Part shown: one piece after another, positions 7,983-17,036 of the stretch | Numbering within the stretch: the stretch's first letter is position 1 | Layout of the letters: the number at the start of each line of letters is the position of its first letter | Source of the DNA: Roseiarcus sp037446355 | GTDB taxonomy: Bacteria; Pseudomonadota; Alphaproteobacteria; Rhizobiales; Beijerinckiaceae | DNA length: 64,000 nucleotides | Direction of reading: 5' to 3' | NCBI GenBank assembly: GCA_037446355.1 | Contig: JBBIIT010000013.1 | Span: 5,061 to 69,060, forward strand | Translations under genes and position numbers: made by a program | The notes under the pieces: generated by a model | Databases searched by the model: none | Seen by the model: the letters and a program-made list of their open reading frames with translations, nothing else | What the model was told of the DNA's origin: nothing

Positions 7983-8612
7983 ATGACCGACCGCCGACTC
8001 TATCTCATCACGCCGCCGTTGCGGCTCGCCGATCTCGACGCCTTCGCGCCGAATTTCGCGGCCGCCTTGGCCGCGGGTGACGTTGCCAGCGCCCTCGCGC
8101 GCCTGGCGCCGGGCGCCGAGGGCGACGCCAAGCGCATTTTGACGCGGTTGATCGAAATCGCCTCCGCCGCCGATGTCGCGCTGCTGGTCGAAAACGACGC
8201 GCGGCTCGCCGCGCGCGCTGGCGCGGACGGCGCGCATGTTTCGGGCGTCGGCCCGCAATTGAGCGAAGTGCTGCAAAGCCTGCGTCCGCAACGAATCGTG
8301 GGCGCGGGCGAATTGCGCCTGCGCGACGATGCGATGAGCGCTGGCGAGGCGGGCGTCGACTACGTGATGTTCGGCGAGCCGCGTCCCGACGGCTGGATTC
8401 CGCCCGTCGAGGAAACGCGCGAGCGTGTCGCCTGGTGGGCCGAGATTTTTGAGACGCCCTGCGTCGGCTTTGCAGCCGATCTGGACGCCATTGCGCCACT
8501 TGCGGAGGCCGGCGCCGATTTCGTCGCTCTCGGCGCGTCGATCTGGGGCGCTCCGGCGCCCGAGGCGGCGGTCGCCGAAGCGATGCGGCGCCTCTCGCAA
8601 GTCATTGCGTGA
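7983..8612 (+). CDS. ThiE/TenI-like protein (degenerate thiamine phosphate synthase fold)
   Basis: This 209-residue protein resembles thiamine phosphate synthase/TenI TIM barrels. It opens RRLYLITPP, and the segment LLVENDARLAARAGADGAHV corresponds to the strand carrying the VND..LA motif. The key ThiE motif HLGQxD is replaced by HVSGVGPQ, and the phosphate-binding GVS-type loop reads GAGE. Many Rhizobiales genomes carry such a gene annotated as thiamine phosphate synthase. From the residues seen here, catalytic ThiE activity is doubtful. The stop is followed 4 bases later by the SEL1 gene, so the two are probably coexpressed. No TPP riboswitch was seen upstream. Confidence 0.75.
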   Translation: MTDRRLYLITPPLRLADLDAFAPNFAAALAAGDVASALARLAPGAEGDAKRILTRLIEIASAADVALLVENDARLAARAGADGAHVSGVGPQLSEVLQSLRPQRIVGAGELRLRDDAMSAGEAGVDYVMFGEPRPDGWIPPVEETRERVAWWAEIFETPCVGFAADLDAIAPLAEAGADFVALGASIWGAPAPEAAVAEAMRRLSQVIA

Positions 8613-8616
8613 TCCG

Positions 8617-9603
8617 ATGCGCGCCCTGCGTCTGTTCCCGCTACTCGCCGTTCTGCTCGTCGCCGCTTCGGCGCACGCGCAGAGCTATGCGTCGCCCGTC
8701 TTTCAATCGCCGCCGAAGCCGGTCGCGCCCGACGCGCCCTGGACTCCGCCGCCCGGCGGTCCCGCTCGGGACATCGCCTTCGGCGCCTATCAACGCGGCT
8801 ATTTCGTCACCGCCTTCCGCGAGGCGATGCGACGGGTCGGCGAAAACGACAAGGACGCCGCGGCGATGACCTTGATCGGCGAGATCTACCACGATGGGAT
8901 CGCGGCGCCGCAAGACATGGTTGAGGCGGCCCGATGGTATCGGCTCGCGAGCGCGCTCGGGGATCGCCAAGCGGCGTTCGAACTCGGCGTCATCCTGCTC
9001 GACGGCGCCAAGGGCGTCGAGCGCGACCGTGCCGGCGCCAAGGCGCAGTTCGAACGGGCCGCGGCGAAAGATCATCCCGGCGCGCTCTACAACATGGGCG
9101 TGCTCGCGATTCAAGGCGACGAAAAGAACAAGCCGGATTTCGCCAAGGCGGCGGATTATTTCCGCCGCGCCGCGCTCGCTGGCGATGAGAACGGCGCTTA
9201 TTCTTACGGCGTGATGCTTCGACAAGGAAAAGGCGTTCCCCTCGACATCGGCGAATCCGCGCGCTGGTTGAAACGCGCTTCCGACGCCGGAATCATTGCC
9301 GGCCAAGTCGAATACGCGATCATGCTGTTCAACGGCGTCGGCGTCGAACGCGACGAGAAGAGCGCGGCGGAGATTTTCCTGAAAGCGGCCGCGCACAGAA
9401 ATCCGATCGCGCAGAACCGCCTTGCGCATCTCTATATCAGCGGCCGCGGCGTGCCGCGCGACCTCGTGCAGGCGGCGGTGTGGCACAATTTCGCCAAGGC
9501 GGCCGGCCTCGAGGACGCGGAACTCGACGCGGCCACCGCGCATCTGACGCCCGAGGAAATCGGCCGCGTGCGCGATCTCGAACGCCGCCAGATGGAATTC
9601 TGA
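8617..9603 (+). CDS. Exported SEL1-like repeat protein
   Basis: This 328-residue protein has an N-terminal signal peptide (MRALRLFPLLAVLLVAASAHA, cleavage probably after AHA), a Pro-rich linker, and then at least five SEL1-like TPR repeats. Repeat signatures include AARWYRLASALGDRQAAFELG, GAKGVERDRAGAKAQFERAA and GRGVPRDLVQAAVWHNFAKAA. Such repeats bind partner proteins, and a periplasmic scaffold role is likely; no catalytic domain is present. The start ATG at 8617 is 4 bases after the ThiE-like stop. It converges with gnd downstream, with only 8 bases between stops. Confidence 0.88.
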   Translation: MRALRLFPLLAVLLVAASAHAQSYASPVFQSPPKPVAPDAPWTPPPGGPARDIAFGAYQRGYFVTAFREAMRRVGENDKDAAAMTLIGEIYHDGIAAPQDMVEAARWYRLASALGDRQAAFELGVILLDGAKGVERDRAGAKAQFERAAAKDHPGALYNMGVLAIQGDEKNKPDFAKAADYFRRAALAGDENGAYSYGVMLRQGKGVPLDIGESARWLKRASDAGIIAGQVEYAIMLFNGVGVERDEKSAAEIFLKAAAHRNPIAQNRLAHLYISGRGVPRDLVQAAVWHNFAKAAGLEDAELDAATAHLTPEEIGRVRDLERRQMEF

Positions 9604-9611
9604 ACGACGCC

Positions 9612-10601
9612 TCAGCCGGCCTTGGGCGGCTTTGGTTCGAGATGGCCGCCGAAGCCCTTGCGCATCGCCGAAATGATCTTCTCGGCGAAGGTGTGGCTCT
9701 GGCGCGAACGGAAGCGCGTGAACAAAGCGGCTGACAGCACCTCCGCCGGCACCGCTTCTTCGATCGCGGCTTGCAACGTCCAGCGGCCCTCGCCCGAATC
9801 CTCGATATAGCCGGAATAGGAATCGAGTTTGCCTTCCTGCGCGAGCGCGCTCGACGTGAGATCGAGCAGCCAGGAGGTGACGACGCTGCCGCGCCGCCAG
9901 ACCTCGGCGACGTCGGCGAGGTCGAGCGAGAAGCGGTGCTCGAGCGCGACGCCTGGCGCGTCGGCGTTGCGCAGGATGTCGAAGCCCTCGGCGTAGGCCT
10001 GCATGAGGCCGTATTCGATGCCGTTATGAACCATCTTGACGAAATGGCCGGCGCCGCACGGACCGGCGCGCATATAGCCCTGCTCGACGCGCGGGTCGCG
10101 CGCGCCGCGCCCGGGCGTCGCAGGAATTGCGCCCTTGCCAGGCGCCAGCGCGGCGAAAATAGGATCGAGCCGCCGCACCTCGTCGGCGTCGCCGCCGATC
10201 ATCAGGCAATAGCCGCGCTCGAGGCCCCAGACGCCGCCCGAAGTGCCGACGTCGACATAGTGCAGGCCTTTTTCGGCCAGCGCCTTGCCGCGCCGTATGT
10301 CGTCGCGCCAGAACGTGTTGCCGCCGTCGATCACGCAGTCGCCCTTGGCGAGCAGCGGCTTCAGCGCTTCGATCGTCGTCTCGGTCGGCGCGCCTGCCGG
10401 CAGCATCACCCAGATCGCGCGGGGCGGGTCGAGTTTGGCCACGAGATCGGCGAGCGAAGTCGCGACAATGGCGCCCTCGGCGGCCAGCGCTTGGCCCGGG
10501 GCGGGATCGCGGTCGTAGACGACGCAGGAATGGCCCGCGCGCGTGAGGCGGCGCACGATATTGGCGCCCATGCGCCCCAGACCGATCATTCCGAGTTGCA
10601 T
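9612..10601 (-). CDS. gnd: 6-phosphogluconate dehydrogenase (decarboxylating), short GndA-type
   Basis: This 329-residue cytosolic enzyme oxidises and decarboxylates 6-phosphogluconate to ribulose 5-phosphate. The N-terminal Rossmann motif is MIGLGRMGANI. Substrate-binding motifs are DGGNTFW and GTSGGVWGLERGYCLMIGG, and the catalytic Lys is in GHFVKMVHNGIEYG. Its length is that of the shorter NAD-preferring class rather than the ~470-residue form. ATG at 10601 is chosen; a TTG at 10616 would add five residues. No zwf or pgl neighbours are present. It lies in the same orientation as efp but without an evident operon link. Confidence 0.92.
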   Translation of the reverse strand: MQLGMIGLGRMGANIVRRLTRAGHSCVVYDRDPAPGQALAAEGAIVATSLADLVAKLDPPRAIWVMLPAGAPTETTIEALKPLLAKGDCVIDGGNTFWRDDIRRGKALAEKGLHYVDVGTSGGVWGLERGYCLMIGGDADEVRRLDPIFAALAPGKGAIPATPGRGARDPRVEQGYMRAGPCGAGHFVKMVHNGIEYGLMQAYAEGFDILRNADAPGVALEHRFSLDLADVAEVWRRGSVVTSWLLDLTSSALAQEGKLDSYSGYIEDSGEGRWTLQAAIEEAVPAEVLSAALFTRFRSRQSHTFAEKIISAMRKGFGGHLEPKPPKAG

Positions 10602-10629
10602 AGGGGCGCCTTTCAAGAGGAGATGCGTG

Positions 10630-11199
10630 TCAGTCCTTGGCGCGCTCGACGTAGGTTCCGTCCTCGGTCTGGATCACGATTCGTGTGCCGGTCTGGATAT
10701 GCGGAGGCACCATGACGCGGGCGCCGTTGGAGACTTTGGCCGGCTTGTACGACGAGGAGGCCGTCTGGCCTTTCATGGCAGGCTCCGTCTCAGTGATCTC
10801 CAGCGTGACGCGCGGGGGCAACTGAATCGCGACCGGACTTTCGTTGAAGACCGACAGGATGACTTTCATACCTTCTTGCAACCATTGCGCTTGATCGCCG
10901 ATTACGTCGCCGGATACCTGGATCTGGTCGTAGGTTTCGTTGTTCATAAAGTGATAGCCGTCGGCGTCGGAATAGAGGAAATCGTAGTTCTTGTCCTCGA
11001 CGAAGGCGCGTTCGACCTGCTCGGTGGTCTTGAAACGGTCGGTGACTTTCACTCCGTCGGAGAGGCGGCGCATGTCGATCTGCGTCGTCGGCGTGCCTTT
11101 GCCGGGATGGAAGCTCTCGGCGGAAAGAACGACGCAGAGCTGACCGTCCTCACGCTCGATGATGTTGCCCTTGCGAATCGAGCTTGCGATAACTCTCAC
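10630..11199 (-). CDS. efp: Translation elongation factor P
   Basis: This 189-residue protein rescues ribosomes stalled at polyproline stretches. It has the three beta-barrel domains of EF-P: the KOW-like N-terminus with SFHPGKGTP, whose Lys is the site of beta-lysylation, then the OB-like domains ending GTRIVIQTEDGTYVER. The start is GTG at 11199 (V-RVIASSIRKG), which gives the family length; the frame stays open upstream without homology. The modifying enzyme gene epmA is divergent, starting 133 bases away, a functional pairing that supports both calls. Confidence 0.95.
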   Translation of the reverse strand: MRVIASSIRKGNIIEREDGQLCVVLSAESFHPGKGTPTTQIDMRRLSDGVKVTDRFKTTEQVERAFVEDKNYDFLYSDADGYHFMNNETYDQIQVSGDVIGDQAQWLQEGMKVILSVFNESPVAIQLPPRVTLEITETEPAMKGQTASSSYKPAKVSNGARVMVPPHIQTGTRIVIQTEDGTYVERAKD

Positions 11200-11332
11200 T
11201 TGACCTAATCCCCAAAATTGGCGCGCGGACGCTCGCGGCGCGGAATTGCCGGCATGGCTTGTTCGGCATGACTTGCGCGAATGCGGCGCGCACCATACCG
11301 ATTTCGCCGCCAAAGACCAGATTGGAAGGCAA

Positions 11333-12427
11333 TTGTCGATTCCCCCCGCATCCTCTTTTTCCGCGCCCGCGCCGCCCTTCTGGCGCGCCGACCGGCACGC
11401 CGACCGCCGACCGCGTCTCATCGCGCGCGCGCGAACGCTCACCGCCCTGCGCCGGTGGTTCGAGGGGGAGGGCTTCATTGAGGTCGAACCGGCGGCCTTG
11501 CAGGTCTCGCCCGGCAACGAGGCGCATCTGCACGGGTTCGCCACCCAGATGGTCGGCGTCGACGGCGCTCCGCACGCCGCCTATCTCCACACCTCGCCAG
11601 AATTCGCAATGAAGAAGCTGCTGGCCGCGGGGGAGAGGCGCATTTTCGCGCTCGCCCGCGTGTTCCGGAACCGCGAGCGCGGCGCGTTGCATTCGCCAGA
11701 ATTCACGATGTTGGAATGGTATAGGGTCGGCGAACCGCTGGAGGCGCTGATGCGCGATTGCGCCGACATCCTGCGGCTGGCCGCCGAGACGGCGGGGGCG
11801 CGGCGCTTGCGCTTTCGCGACCGTGAGGCCGATCCGTTTCTTCCGCCGGCGCGAACCAGCGTGCGCGAGGCGTTCCGGCGCCATGCCGGGATTGACCTTT
11901 TCGACAGCGCGCCACCGGACGGACGCGGAGAGCCCAATCGCGATCGTTTCGCGGCGCAAGCCGAGGCGCTCGGCCTCAGGGTCGCGGCGGACGATTCATG
12001 GTCCGACATTTTCAGCCGCGTGCTGGCGGCGAAAGTGGAGCCGCGCCTCGGGATCGGCGCGCCCGAGTTCCTGACCGAATATCCTGTATCCGAGGCGGCG
12101 CTGGCGCGCGTTTCGGCGCACGATCCGCGCATGGCCGAGCGTTTCGAGTTTTACGCCTGCGGCGTCGAACTCGCCAACGCCTTCGGCGAACTGACCGACC
12201 CCAACGAGCAGCGTCGCCGCTTTGACGACGACATGCGGATCAAGGCGCGCGTCTATGGCGAGAGCTATCCCATCGACGAAGATTTCCTCGACGCGCTGGG
12301 CGAGATGCCGGACGCCAGCGGAGCGGCGCTCGGCCTCGACCGCCTCGTGATGCTCGCTTGCGGCGCGGAGCGGATCGCGGACGTGCAATGGACGCCGGTG
12401 TTCGAACCCGCGAGTCCCGCGCGATGA
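11333..12427 (+). CDS. epmA: EF-P--(R)-beta-lysine ligase EpmA
   Basis: This class II lysyl-tRNA-synthetase-like enzyme (about 364 residues) attaches (R)-beta-lysine to the conserved Lys of EF-P. Motif 2 of the class II core is visible in RVFRNRERGALHSPEFTMLEWYR, and motif 3 in GAALGLDRLVML. The substrate pocket contains ELANAFGELTDPNEQ. The tRNA anticodon-binding domain of true LysRS is absent, as expected for EpmA. The TTG at 11333 is chosen because GGAAGG precedes it by 4 bases. The stop overlaps the recQ start by 4 bases (ATGA). The lysine aminomutase epmB is not in the window. Confidence 0.92.
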   Translation: MSIPPASSFSAPAPPFWRADRHADRRPRLIARARTLTALRRWFEGEGFIEVEPAALQVSPGNEAHLHGFATQMVGVDGAPHAAYLHTSPEFAMKKLLAAGERRIFALARVFRNRERGALHSPEFTMLEWYRVGEPLEALMRDCADILRLAAETAGARRLRFRDREADPFLPPARTSVREAFRRHAGIDLFDSAPPDGRGEPNRDRFAAQAEALGLRVAADDSWSDIFSRVLAAKVEPRLGIGAPEFLTEYPVSEAALARVSAHDPRMAERFEFYACGVELANAFGELTDPNEQRRRFDDDMRIKARVYGESYPIDEDFLDALGEMPDASGAALGLDRLVMLACGAERIADVQWTPVFEPASPAR

Positions 12428-14238
12428 GCGGGCGCGAACGATGGATGAATACGGCGCGCGGCGAACTGACCCGCATCTACGGCTTTCCCAGCTTTCGGCC
12501 GGGACAGGAGGAGATTCTCGACGCCATCCTCGGCGGCGAGGATGTGCTCGCGGTGATGCCGACCGGCAGCGGCAAGTCGCTGCTGTTCCAGCTTCCCGCC
12601 ATCGTACGCGGCGGGCTGACGCTGGTCGTTTCGCCGTTGATCGCGCTGATGCGCGATCAGGTCGCGCAGTTGCGTGAACTCGGCGTCGCGGCGGCGGCGC
12701 TGAACTCGGCCTCCGATGCGACCGAGCGCCAGCGCGTCTTCGCCAAGCTCGAGGACGGCTCGCTGCGCCTGCTCTACATCGCGCCCGAGCGATTGACCCT
12801 CGAAGGCACGCTCGAAATGCTACGGCGGATCAAGATCGATCTTCTCGCCATCGACGAAGCGCATTGCGTATCGCAATGGGGCCACGATTTTCGTCCCGAA
12901 TATCTGCGCCTGCGCGAAGTCGCCGAGGCGCTCGGGCGCCCGCAGACGGTCGCCGTGACCGCGACCGCCGACGCGCCGACGCGCGAGGACATCGTCGCGC
13001 GGTTGTTCCCGCGCGAGCCGCGCGTTTTCGTGCGCTCCTTCGACCGGCCCAATCTCTTTCTGGCGATGCGGCCGAAGACCCACGCGACGCGCCAGCTCGC
13101 CGAACGGCTCGATGCGCACCGTGGCAAAAGCGGCGTCATCTACTGCGCCTCGCGCCGTCGCACCGAAGAACTTGCGCACGAGTTCTCGATCAAGGGTCGG
13201 CGCGCGCTGCCTTATCACGCCGGGCTCGAACAAAACGTGCGCTCGTACAATCAGGACGCGTTCCTGCAAGAGGACGGCGTCGTGATGTGCGCGACCATCG
13301 CCTTCGGCATGGGGGTCGACAAGCCCGACGTGCGCTTCGTATTTCACGCCGACATGCCGGGCTCGATCGAAGCCTATTACCAGGAGATCGGCCGCGCCGG
13401 TCGCGACGGCCTGCCGGCCGATACGTTCACGCTCTACAGCGCCGGCGACATCGAACTTCGCCGCCGGCAGATCGAGGAAAGCGGGTCGCCCGAAGAACGC
13501 AAACGAGTCGAACGCGCCAAGCTCGACGACCTCGTGACGCTGTGCGAAAGCGCGCGCTGCCGGCGCCAGGCGCTGCTCGGCATGTTCGGCGAGGCCTGCG
13601 CGCCTTGCGGCAATTGCGATGTCTGCCAAGGCGCCGTGCGCCTCGTCGATGGGCGCATCGACGCGCAGAAGGCGTTGTCAGCGGTGCTGCGCACTTCAGG
13701 TCGCTTCTTCATCGGCCATCTCGCGAACATCCTCTCGGGGAAGGCGACCGAAGCGATCGAACGCCACGAACACCACAAGCTGAAAACCTTCGGCGTCGGC
13801 AAGGATCGCGCGCCCGCCGATTGGCGCGGCGTGCTCCGGCAATTGCTGTCGGCGAAGTTGATCGAGCACGATCGCGACGATCGTGACCGACTGTTCGTCA
13901 CCGACGAAGGCCGCAAAGTTCTGAAGGGAGAGACGCCGTTCCTGTTACGCGAGGACGTGCTGACGACGCGCCCGACACGCAAGGCGCGCGCCGCGATCTC
14001 GCAGAAGGACGCCGACGGTGATCTGCTCGCGGCGTTGAAAGGCCTGCGCGCGGCGATGGCGCGTGCGCAGAACCAGCCGGCCTATGTGATCTTCCCCGAC
14101 CGCACCTTGATCGAAATGGCGAAGGAGCGGCCACGCAGCCTCGACGATCTCTCGGGCGTGCATGGCGTCGGCGCCGCGAAGTTGCAAAAATACGGCGCGG
14201 CGTTTCTCGCGGTGATTCGGGACTATCCCGATGCCTGA
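12424..14238 (+). CDS. recQ: ATP-dependent DNA helicase RecQ
   Basis: This 604-residue 3'-5' DNA helicase acts in recombination and repair. Walker A is MPTGSGKS (residues 45-52). Motif II is DEAH, followed by CVSQWGHDFRPEYL, the RecQ aromatic-rich loop. Motif VI is QEIGRAGRDG. The zinc-binding cysteines lie in CESARC and CAPCGNCDVC, then a winged helix and a C-terminal HRDC domain ending LSGVHGVGAAKLQKYG. The ATG at 12424 overlaps the epmA stop, and the gene overlaps mutM by 8 bases at its 3' end, so epmA-recQ-mutM is probably one transcript. Confidence 0.96.
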   Translation: MSGRERWMNTARGELTRIYGFPSFRPGQEEILDAILGGEDVLAVMPTGSGKSLLFQLPAIVRGGLTLVVSPLIALMRDQVAQLRELGVAAAALNSASDATERQRVFAKLEDGSLRLLYIAPERLTLEGTLEMLRRIKIDLLAIDEAHCVSQWGHDFRPEYLRLREVAEALGRPQTVAVTATADAPTREDIVARLFPREPRVFVRSFDRPNLFLAMRPKTHATRQLAERLDAHRGKSGVIYCASRRRTEELAHEFSIKGRRALPYHAGLEQNVRSYNQDAFLQEDGVVMCATIAFGMGVDKPDVRFVFHADMPGSIEAYYQEIGRAGRDGLPADTFTLYSAGDIELRRRQIEESGSPEERKRVERAKLDDLVTLCESARCRRQALLGMFGEACAPCGNCDVCQGAVRLVDGRIDAQKALSAVLRTSGRFFIGHLANILSGKATEAIERHEHHKLKTFGVGKDRAPADWRGVLRQLLSAKLIEHDRDDRDRLFVTDEGRKVLKGETPFLLREDVLTTRPTRKARAAISQKDADGDLLAALKGLRAAMARAQNQPAYVIFPDRTLIEMAKERPRSLDDLSGVHGVGAAKLQKYGAAFLAVIRDYPDA

Positions 14239-15082
14239 ACTGCCCGAGGTCGAAACGGTGCGGCGCGGCCTCGCGCCGACTTTTGAAGGAGCGCGGTTGA
14301 TCCGCGTCGAACTCAATCGGCCGAACTTGCGTTTCGCGTTCCCCGAGCGCTTCGCCGCGCGCCTGACAGGTCGGCGAGTTTGGGCGCTGCGCCGGCGCGC
14401 CAAATATCTGATCGCCGAACTCGACTCCGGAGAGACGTTGGCGATGCATCTTGGCATGTCCGGCTCGTTCCGCGTCGAGGACGTTCCGGTCGGCGAATTT
14501 CATCATCCGCGCGGCAAGGCGCCGACGCACGACCATGTCGTGTTTCATTTTGAGAGCGGCGCGCGCGTCGTTTACAACGATCCGCGCCGCTTCGGTTTCA
14601 TGACGCTGATCGCGTCGGCGGAGCGCGATGCGCATCCTTTGTTCAAGAGCCTGGGCGTCGAGCCGCTCGACGAGGCCTTCGACGCGAAGCGACTGGCCGG
14701 AATTCTCGCCGGCGTCCGCGCGCCGCTGAAAGCCGCGCTGCTCGATCAGCGCCGTATCGCTGGGCTCGGCAACATTTATGTCTGTGAGGCGCTTTATCGT
14801 GCGCGCCTGTCGCCGATGCGCGAGGCCGGTTCACTCGATCGCGCCGAGGCGCGCGCGTTGACGAAAGCGATCAAACAAGTGTTGGAAGCGGCGATCGAAG
14901 CCGGCGGTTCGACGCTGCGCGATCATCGCCAGACCGACGGCGAGCTCGGCTATTTCCAGCACGCGTTCGAGGTCTATGACCGCGAGGGCGCGGCGTGCCG
15001 TCACGCGCGATGTCGCGGAACGATCTCGCGCGTCGCGCAAGGCGGGCGCTCGACGTTCTATTGCTCGGCGTGCCAGAATTAG
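14231..15082 (+). CDS. mutM: Formamidopyrimidine-DNA glycosylase (Fpg/MutM)
   Basis: This 283-residue base-excision repair glycosylase/AP lyase removes 8-oxoguanine and formamidopyrimidines. The N-terminus PELPEVETVRRGL carries the catalytic Pro and Glu. The helix-two-turn-helix contains GLGNIYVCEAL. The C-terminal zinc finger is formed by CRHARC and CSAC, with GGRSTFYC between. Start ATG at 14231 lies inside the last codons of recQ. RecQ and MutM side by side make a small DNA-maintenance operon. Confidence 0.96.
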   Translation: MPELPEVETVRRGLAPTFEGARLIRVELNRPNLRFAFPERFAARLTGRRVWALRRRAKYLIAELDSGETLAMHLGMSGSFRVEDVPVGEFHHPRGKAPTHDHVVFHFESGARVVYNDPRRFGFMTLIASAERDAHPLFKSLGVEPLDEAFDAKRLAGILAGVRAPLKAALLDQRRIAGLGNIYVCEALYRARLSPMREAGSLDRAEARALTKAIKQVLEAAIEAGGSTLRDHRQTDGELGYFQHAFEVYDREGAACRHARCRGTISRVAQGGRSTFYCSACQN

Positions 15083-15223
15083 CTCCGTCGCCGGGACCGG
15101 CCGCGTGAACCGCTTGTGAATATCCGGTTCAGCCGGCGTTCAAGGTCGCGGAGGCAAGTTCGAGACGCCGCGAGCGCCCGACCCCCGGGAGATGCATCGG
15201 CTTCGAAAGACCAGGAGATGAAT

Positions 15224-15463
15224 ATGCGCGCCCTTGCCGCATTCGCCGTCGCCGCCGGACTGGGTCTGGCCTCCTTCTCCGCTCAGGCGATGCCGTTCTC
15301 GCCCGCCCCGGGCGACGGCGATTCCTTCGTTTCGCATGTCGCCTATGGCTGCGGCCCCGGCATGACGCGCGGACCCTATGGCCATTGCCGCCCGCGTTTC
15401 AACTGCCCTCCGGGCTGGCATCCCGGCCCGAACGGCTGGCATTGCTACCGTAACCGCTACTGA
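15224..15463 (+). CDS. Small exported Cys/Gly/Pro-rich protein
   Basis: This 79-residue protein has a clear signal peptide (MRALAAFAVAAGLGLASFSAQA) and a mature part rich in Gly, Pro and aromatic residues. The mature part has four cysteines (YGCGPGM, GHCRPRFNCPPGW, WHCYRNRY). Small secreted proteins with a GCGPG.. followed by ..CPPGWH..GPNGWHCY pattern are frequent in Rhizobiales and are of unknown function. ATG at 15224 is preferred to 15218 because AGGAG then sits 6 bases upstream. It is transcribed alone between mutM and thrC. Confidence 0.72.
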   Translation: MRALAAFAVAAGLGLASFSAQAMPFSPAPGDGDSFVSHVAYGCGPGMTRGPYGHCRPRFNCPPGWHPGPNGWHCYRNRY

Positions 15464-15632
15464 GCGATGCGGCGGGAGGCCGCCCATGCGGCGGCGCTCC
15501 CGGTTGCGCCACGCCTAGAGGGTGATGTCTTGTTTTGGCCCTATTCTTGAGAGCATTGCCGGCGGCGAATTTCACCTTTGGCGCGAGATGCGCTAGACGA
15601 CGCCCGCATTTGCTCGAAGGGTCATTGAAAAC

Positions 15633-17036
15633 GTGCGCTACGTCTCGACGCGCGGCCAGGCGCCGACGCTGGGTTTTCTCGACGCGATGCTGGCCGGCCT
15701 AGCGCGCGACGGCGGGCTATATGCGCCGCAGACCTTGCCAAAATTCGCTCCGCAGGAGATCCGCGCGCTTTCGGGCCTGCCTTATGCGGGAGCCGCCGCG
15801 CGCCTTGTCGCGCCTTTCGTCGAAGGCGAACTGAACGCGACCGATCTTTCGGCCATGGCCGAGGCGGCCTATCGCGAATTCCGCCACGCCGCGCGCGCGC
15901 CGATTTCCCAGCTCGACGACAATCTGTTTCTGCTCGAACTTTTCCACGGCCCAACGCTGGCGTTCAAGGATTTCGCCATGCAATGGCTCGGGCGGGCGAT
16001 GAACCATGCGCTCGGCCTGCGCGGCGCGCGCGCCACCATCGTCGGCGCGACGTCGGGCGACACCGGCGCGGCCGCCATCGAGGCTTTCGGCGGCGGCGAG
16101 CGCACCGATGTCTTTATTCTGTTCCCGCATGGGCGCGTTTCGGACGTGCAGCGCCGGCAGATGACGACGGTCGACAAGCCGGGCGTTCACGCCATCGCCA
16201 TCGAGGGCACGTTCGACGATTGCCAGGACATCGTCAAAGCTTTGTTCAACGATCTGAAGTTCCGCGACGAACTCGCGCTTTCGGGCGTCAATTCGATCAA
16301 CTGGGCGCGCATCCTCGCGCAGATCGTCTATTATTTCACCGCCGCCGTTTCGCTCGGCGCGCCGGACCGCCGCGTCTCGTTCGCCGTGCCAACAGGCAAT
16401 TTCGGCGATGTGCTCGCCGGCTATTACGCCAAGCGCATGGGGCTGCCGGTCGAGCGGCTGGTCGTCGCCACCAACGAGAACGACATTCTGGCGCGCGCGC
16501 TCGCCTCCGGCGAATACCGGCCACGCGGCGTCAAGCCGACGCAGTCGCCCTCGATGGATATTCAGGTCTCGTCGAATTTCGAGCGCTTGCTGTTCGAGGC
16601 GCAAGGGCGCGACAGCGCCGCGGTCGGGACGCAGATGGAAGGCCTGAAGCAGCAGGGGGAATTCGTCATTCCCGCGGGCGCGCTGGCCAAGATTCGCGCC
16701 GATTTCGACGCCATACGAGCCTGCGAGCCCGAATGCGCGCGGGAAATGGCGCGCGCCTATCGCGAGAGCGGCGTCATCCTCGATCCGCACACCGCGATCG
16801 GCGTTCATGCCGCCCGCGCGACGCTCGCGCGCGATCCCTCGACGCCGGTGATCGCGCTGGCGACGGCGCATCCGGCCAAGTTCCCCGAGGCGGTCGAGCG
16901 CGCGACCGGAGCGCGCGCGCCGTTGCCCGAGCACATGGCCGCCATTCTGGCCAAACCGGAGCGGACAAGCCGGCTGCCGAACGATCCGGCGGCCGTCGCC
17001 GCTTTCGTGCGCGCCCATGCGAGGTCCGCGCGTTGA
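15633..17036 (+). CDS. thrC: Threonine synthase
   Basis: This PLP enzyme of 467 residues makes threonine from O-phospho-L-homoserine. The N-terminus (VRYVSTRGQAPTLGFLDA) is typical, and the PLP Schiff-base lysine is in PTLAFKDFAMQ. The phosphate-binding region is GATSGDTGAAAIEAF. It starts with GTG at 15633. The final TGA overlaps the TTG start of the M16 peptidase, the conserved rhizobial arrangement. No leader peptide or riboswitch was recognised in the 169 bases upstream. Confidence 0.96.
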   Translation: MRYVSTRGQAPTLGFLDAMLAGLARDGGLYAPQTLPKFAPQEIRALSGLPYAGAAARLVAPFVEGELNATDLSAMAEAAYREFRHAARAPISQLDDNLFLLELFHGPTLAFKDFAMQWLGRAMNHALGLRGARATIVGATSGDTGAAAIEAFGGGERTDVFILFPHGRVSDVQRRQMTTVDKPGVHAIAIEGTFDDCQDIVKALFNDLKFRDELALSGVNSINWARILAQIVYYFTAAVSLGAPDRRVSFAVPTGNFGDVLAGYYAKRMGLPVERLVVATNENDILARALASGEYRPRGVKPTQSPSMDIQVSSNFERLLFEAQGRDSAAVGTQMEGLKQQGEFVIPAGALAKIRADFDAIRACEPECAREMARAYRESGVILDPHTAIGVHAARATLARDPSTPVIALATAHPAKFPEAVERATGARAPLPEHMAAILAKPERTSRLPNDPAAVAAFVRAHARSAR

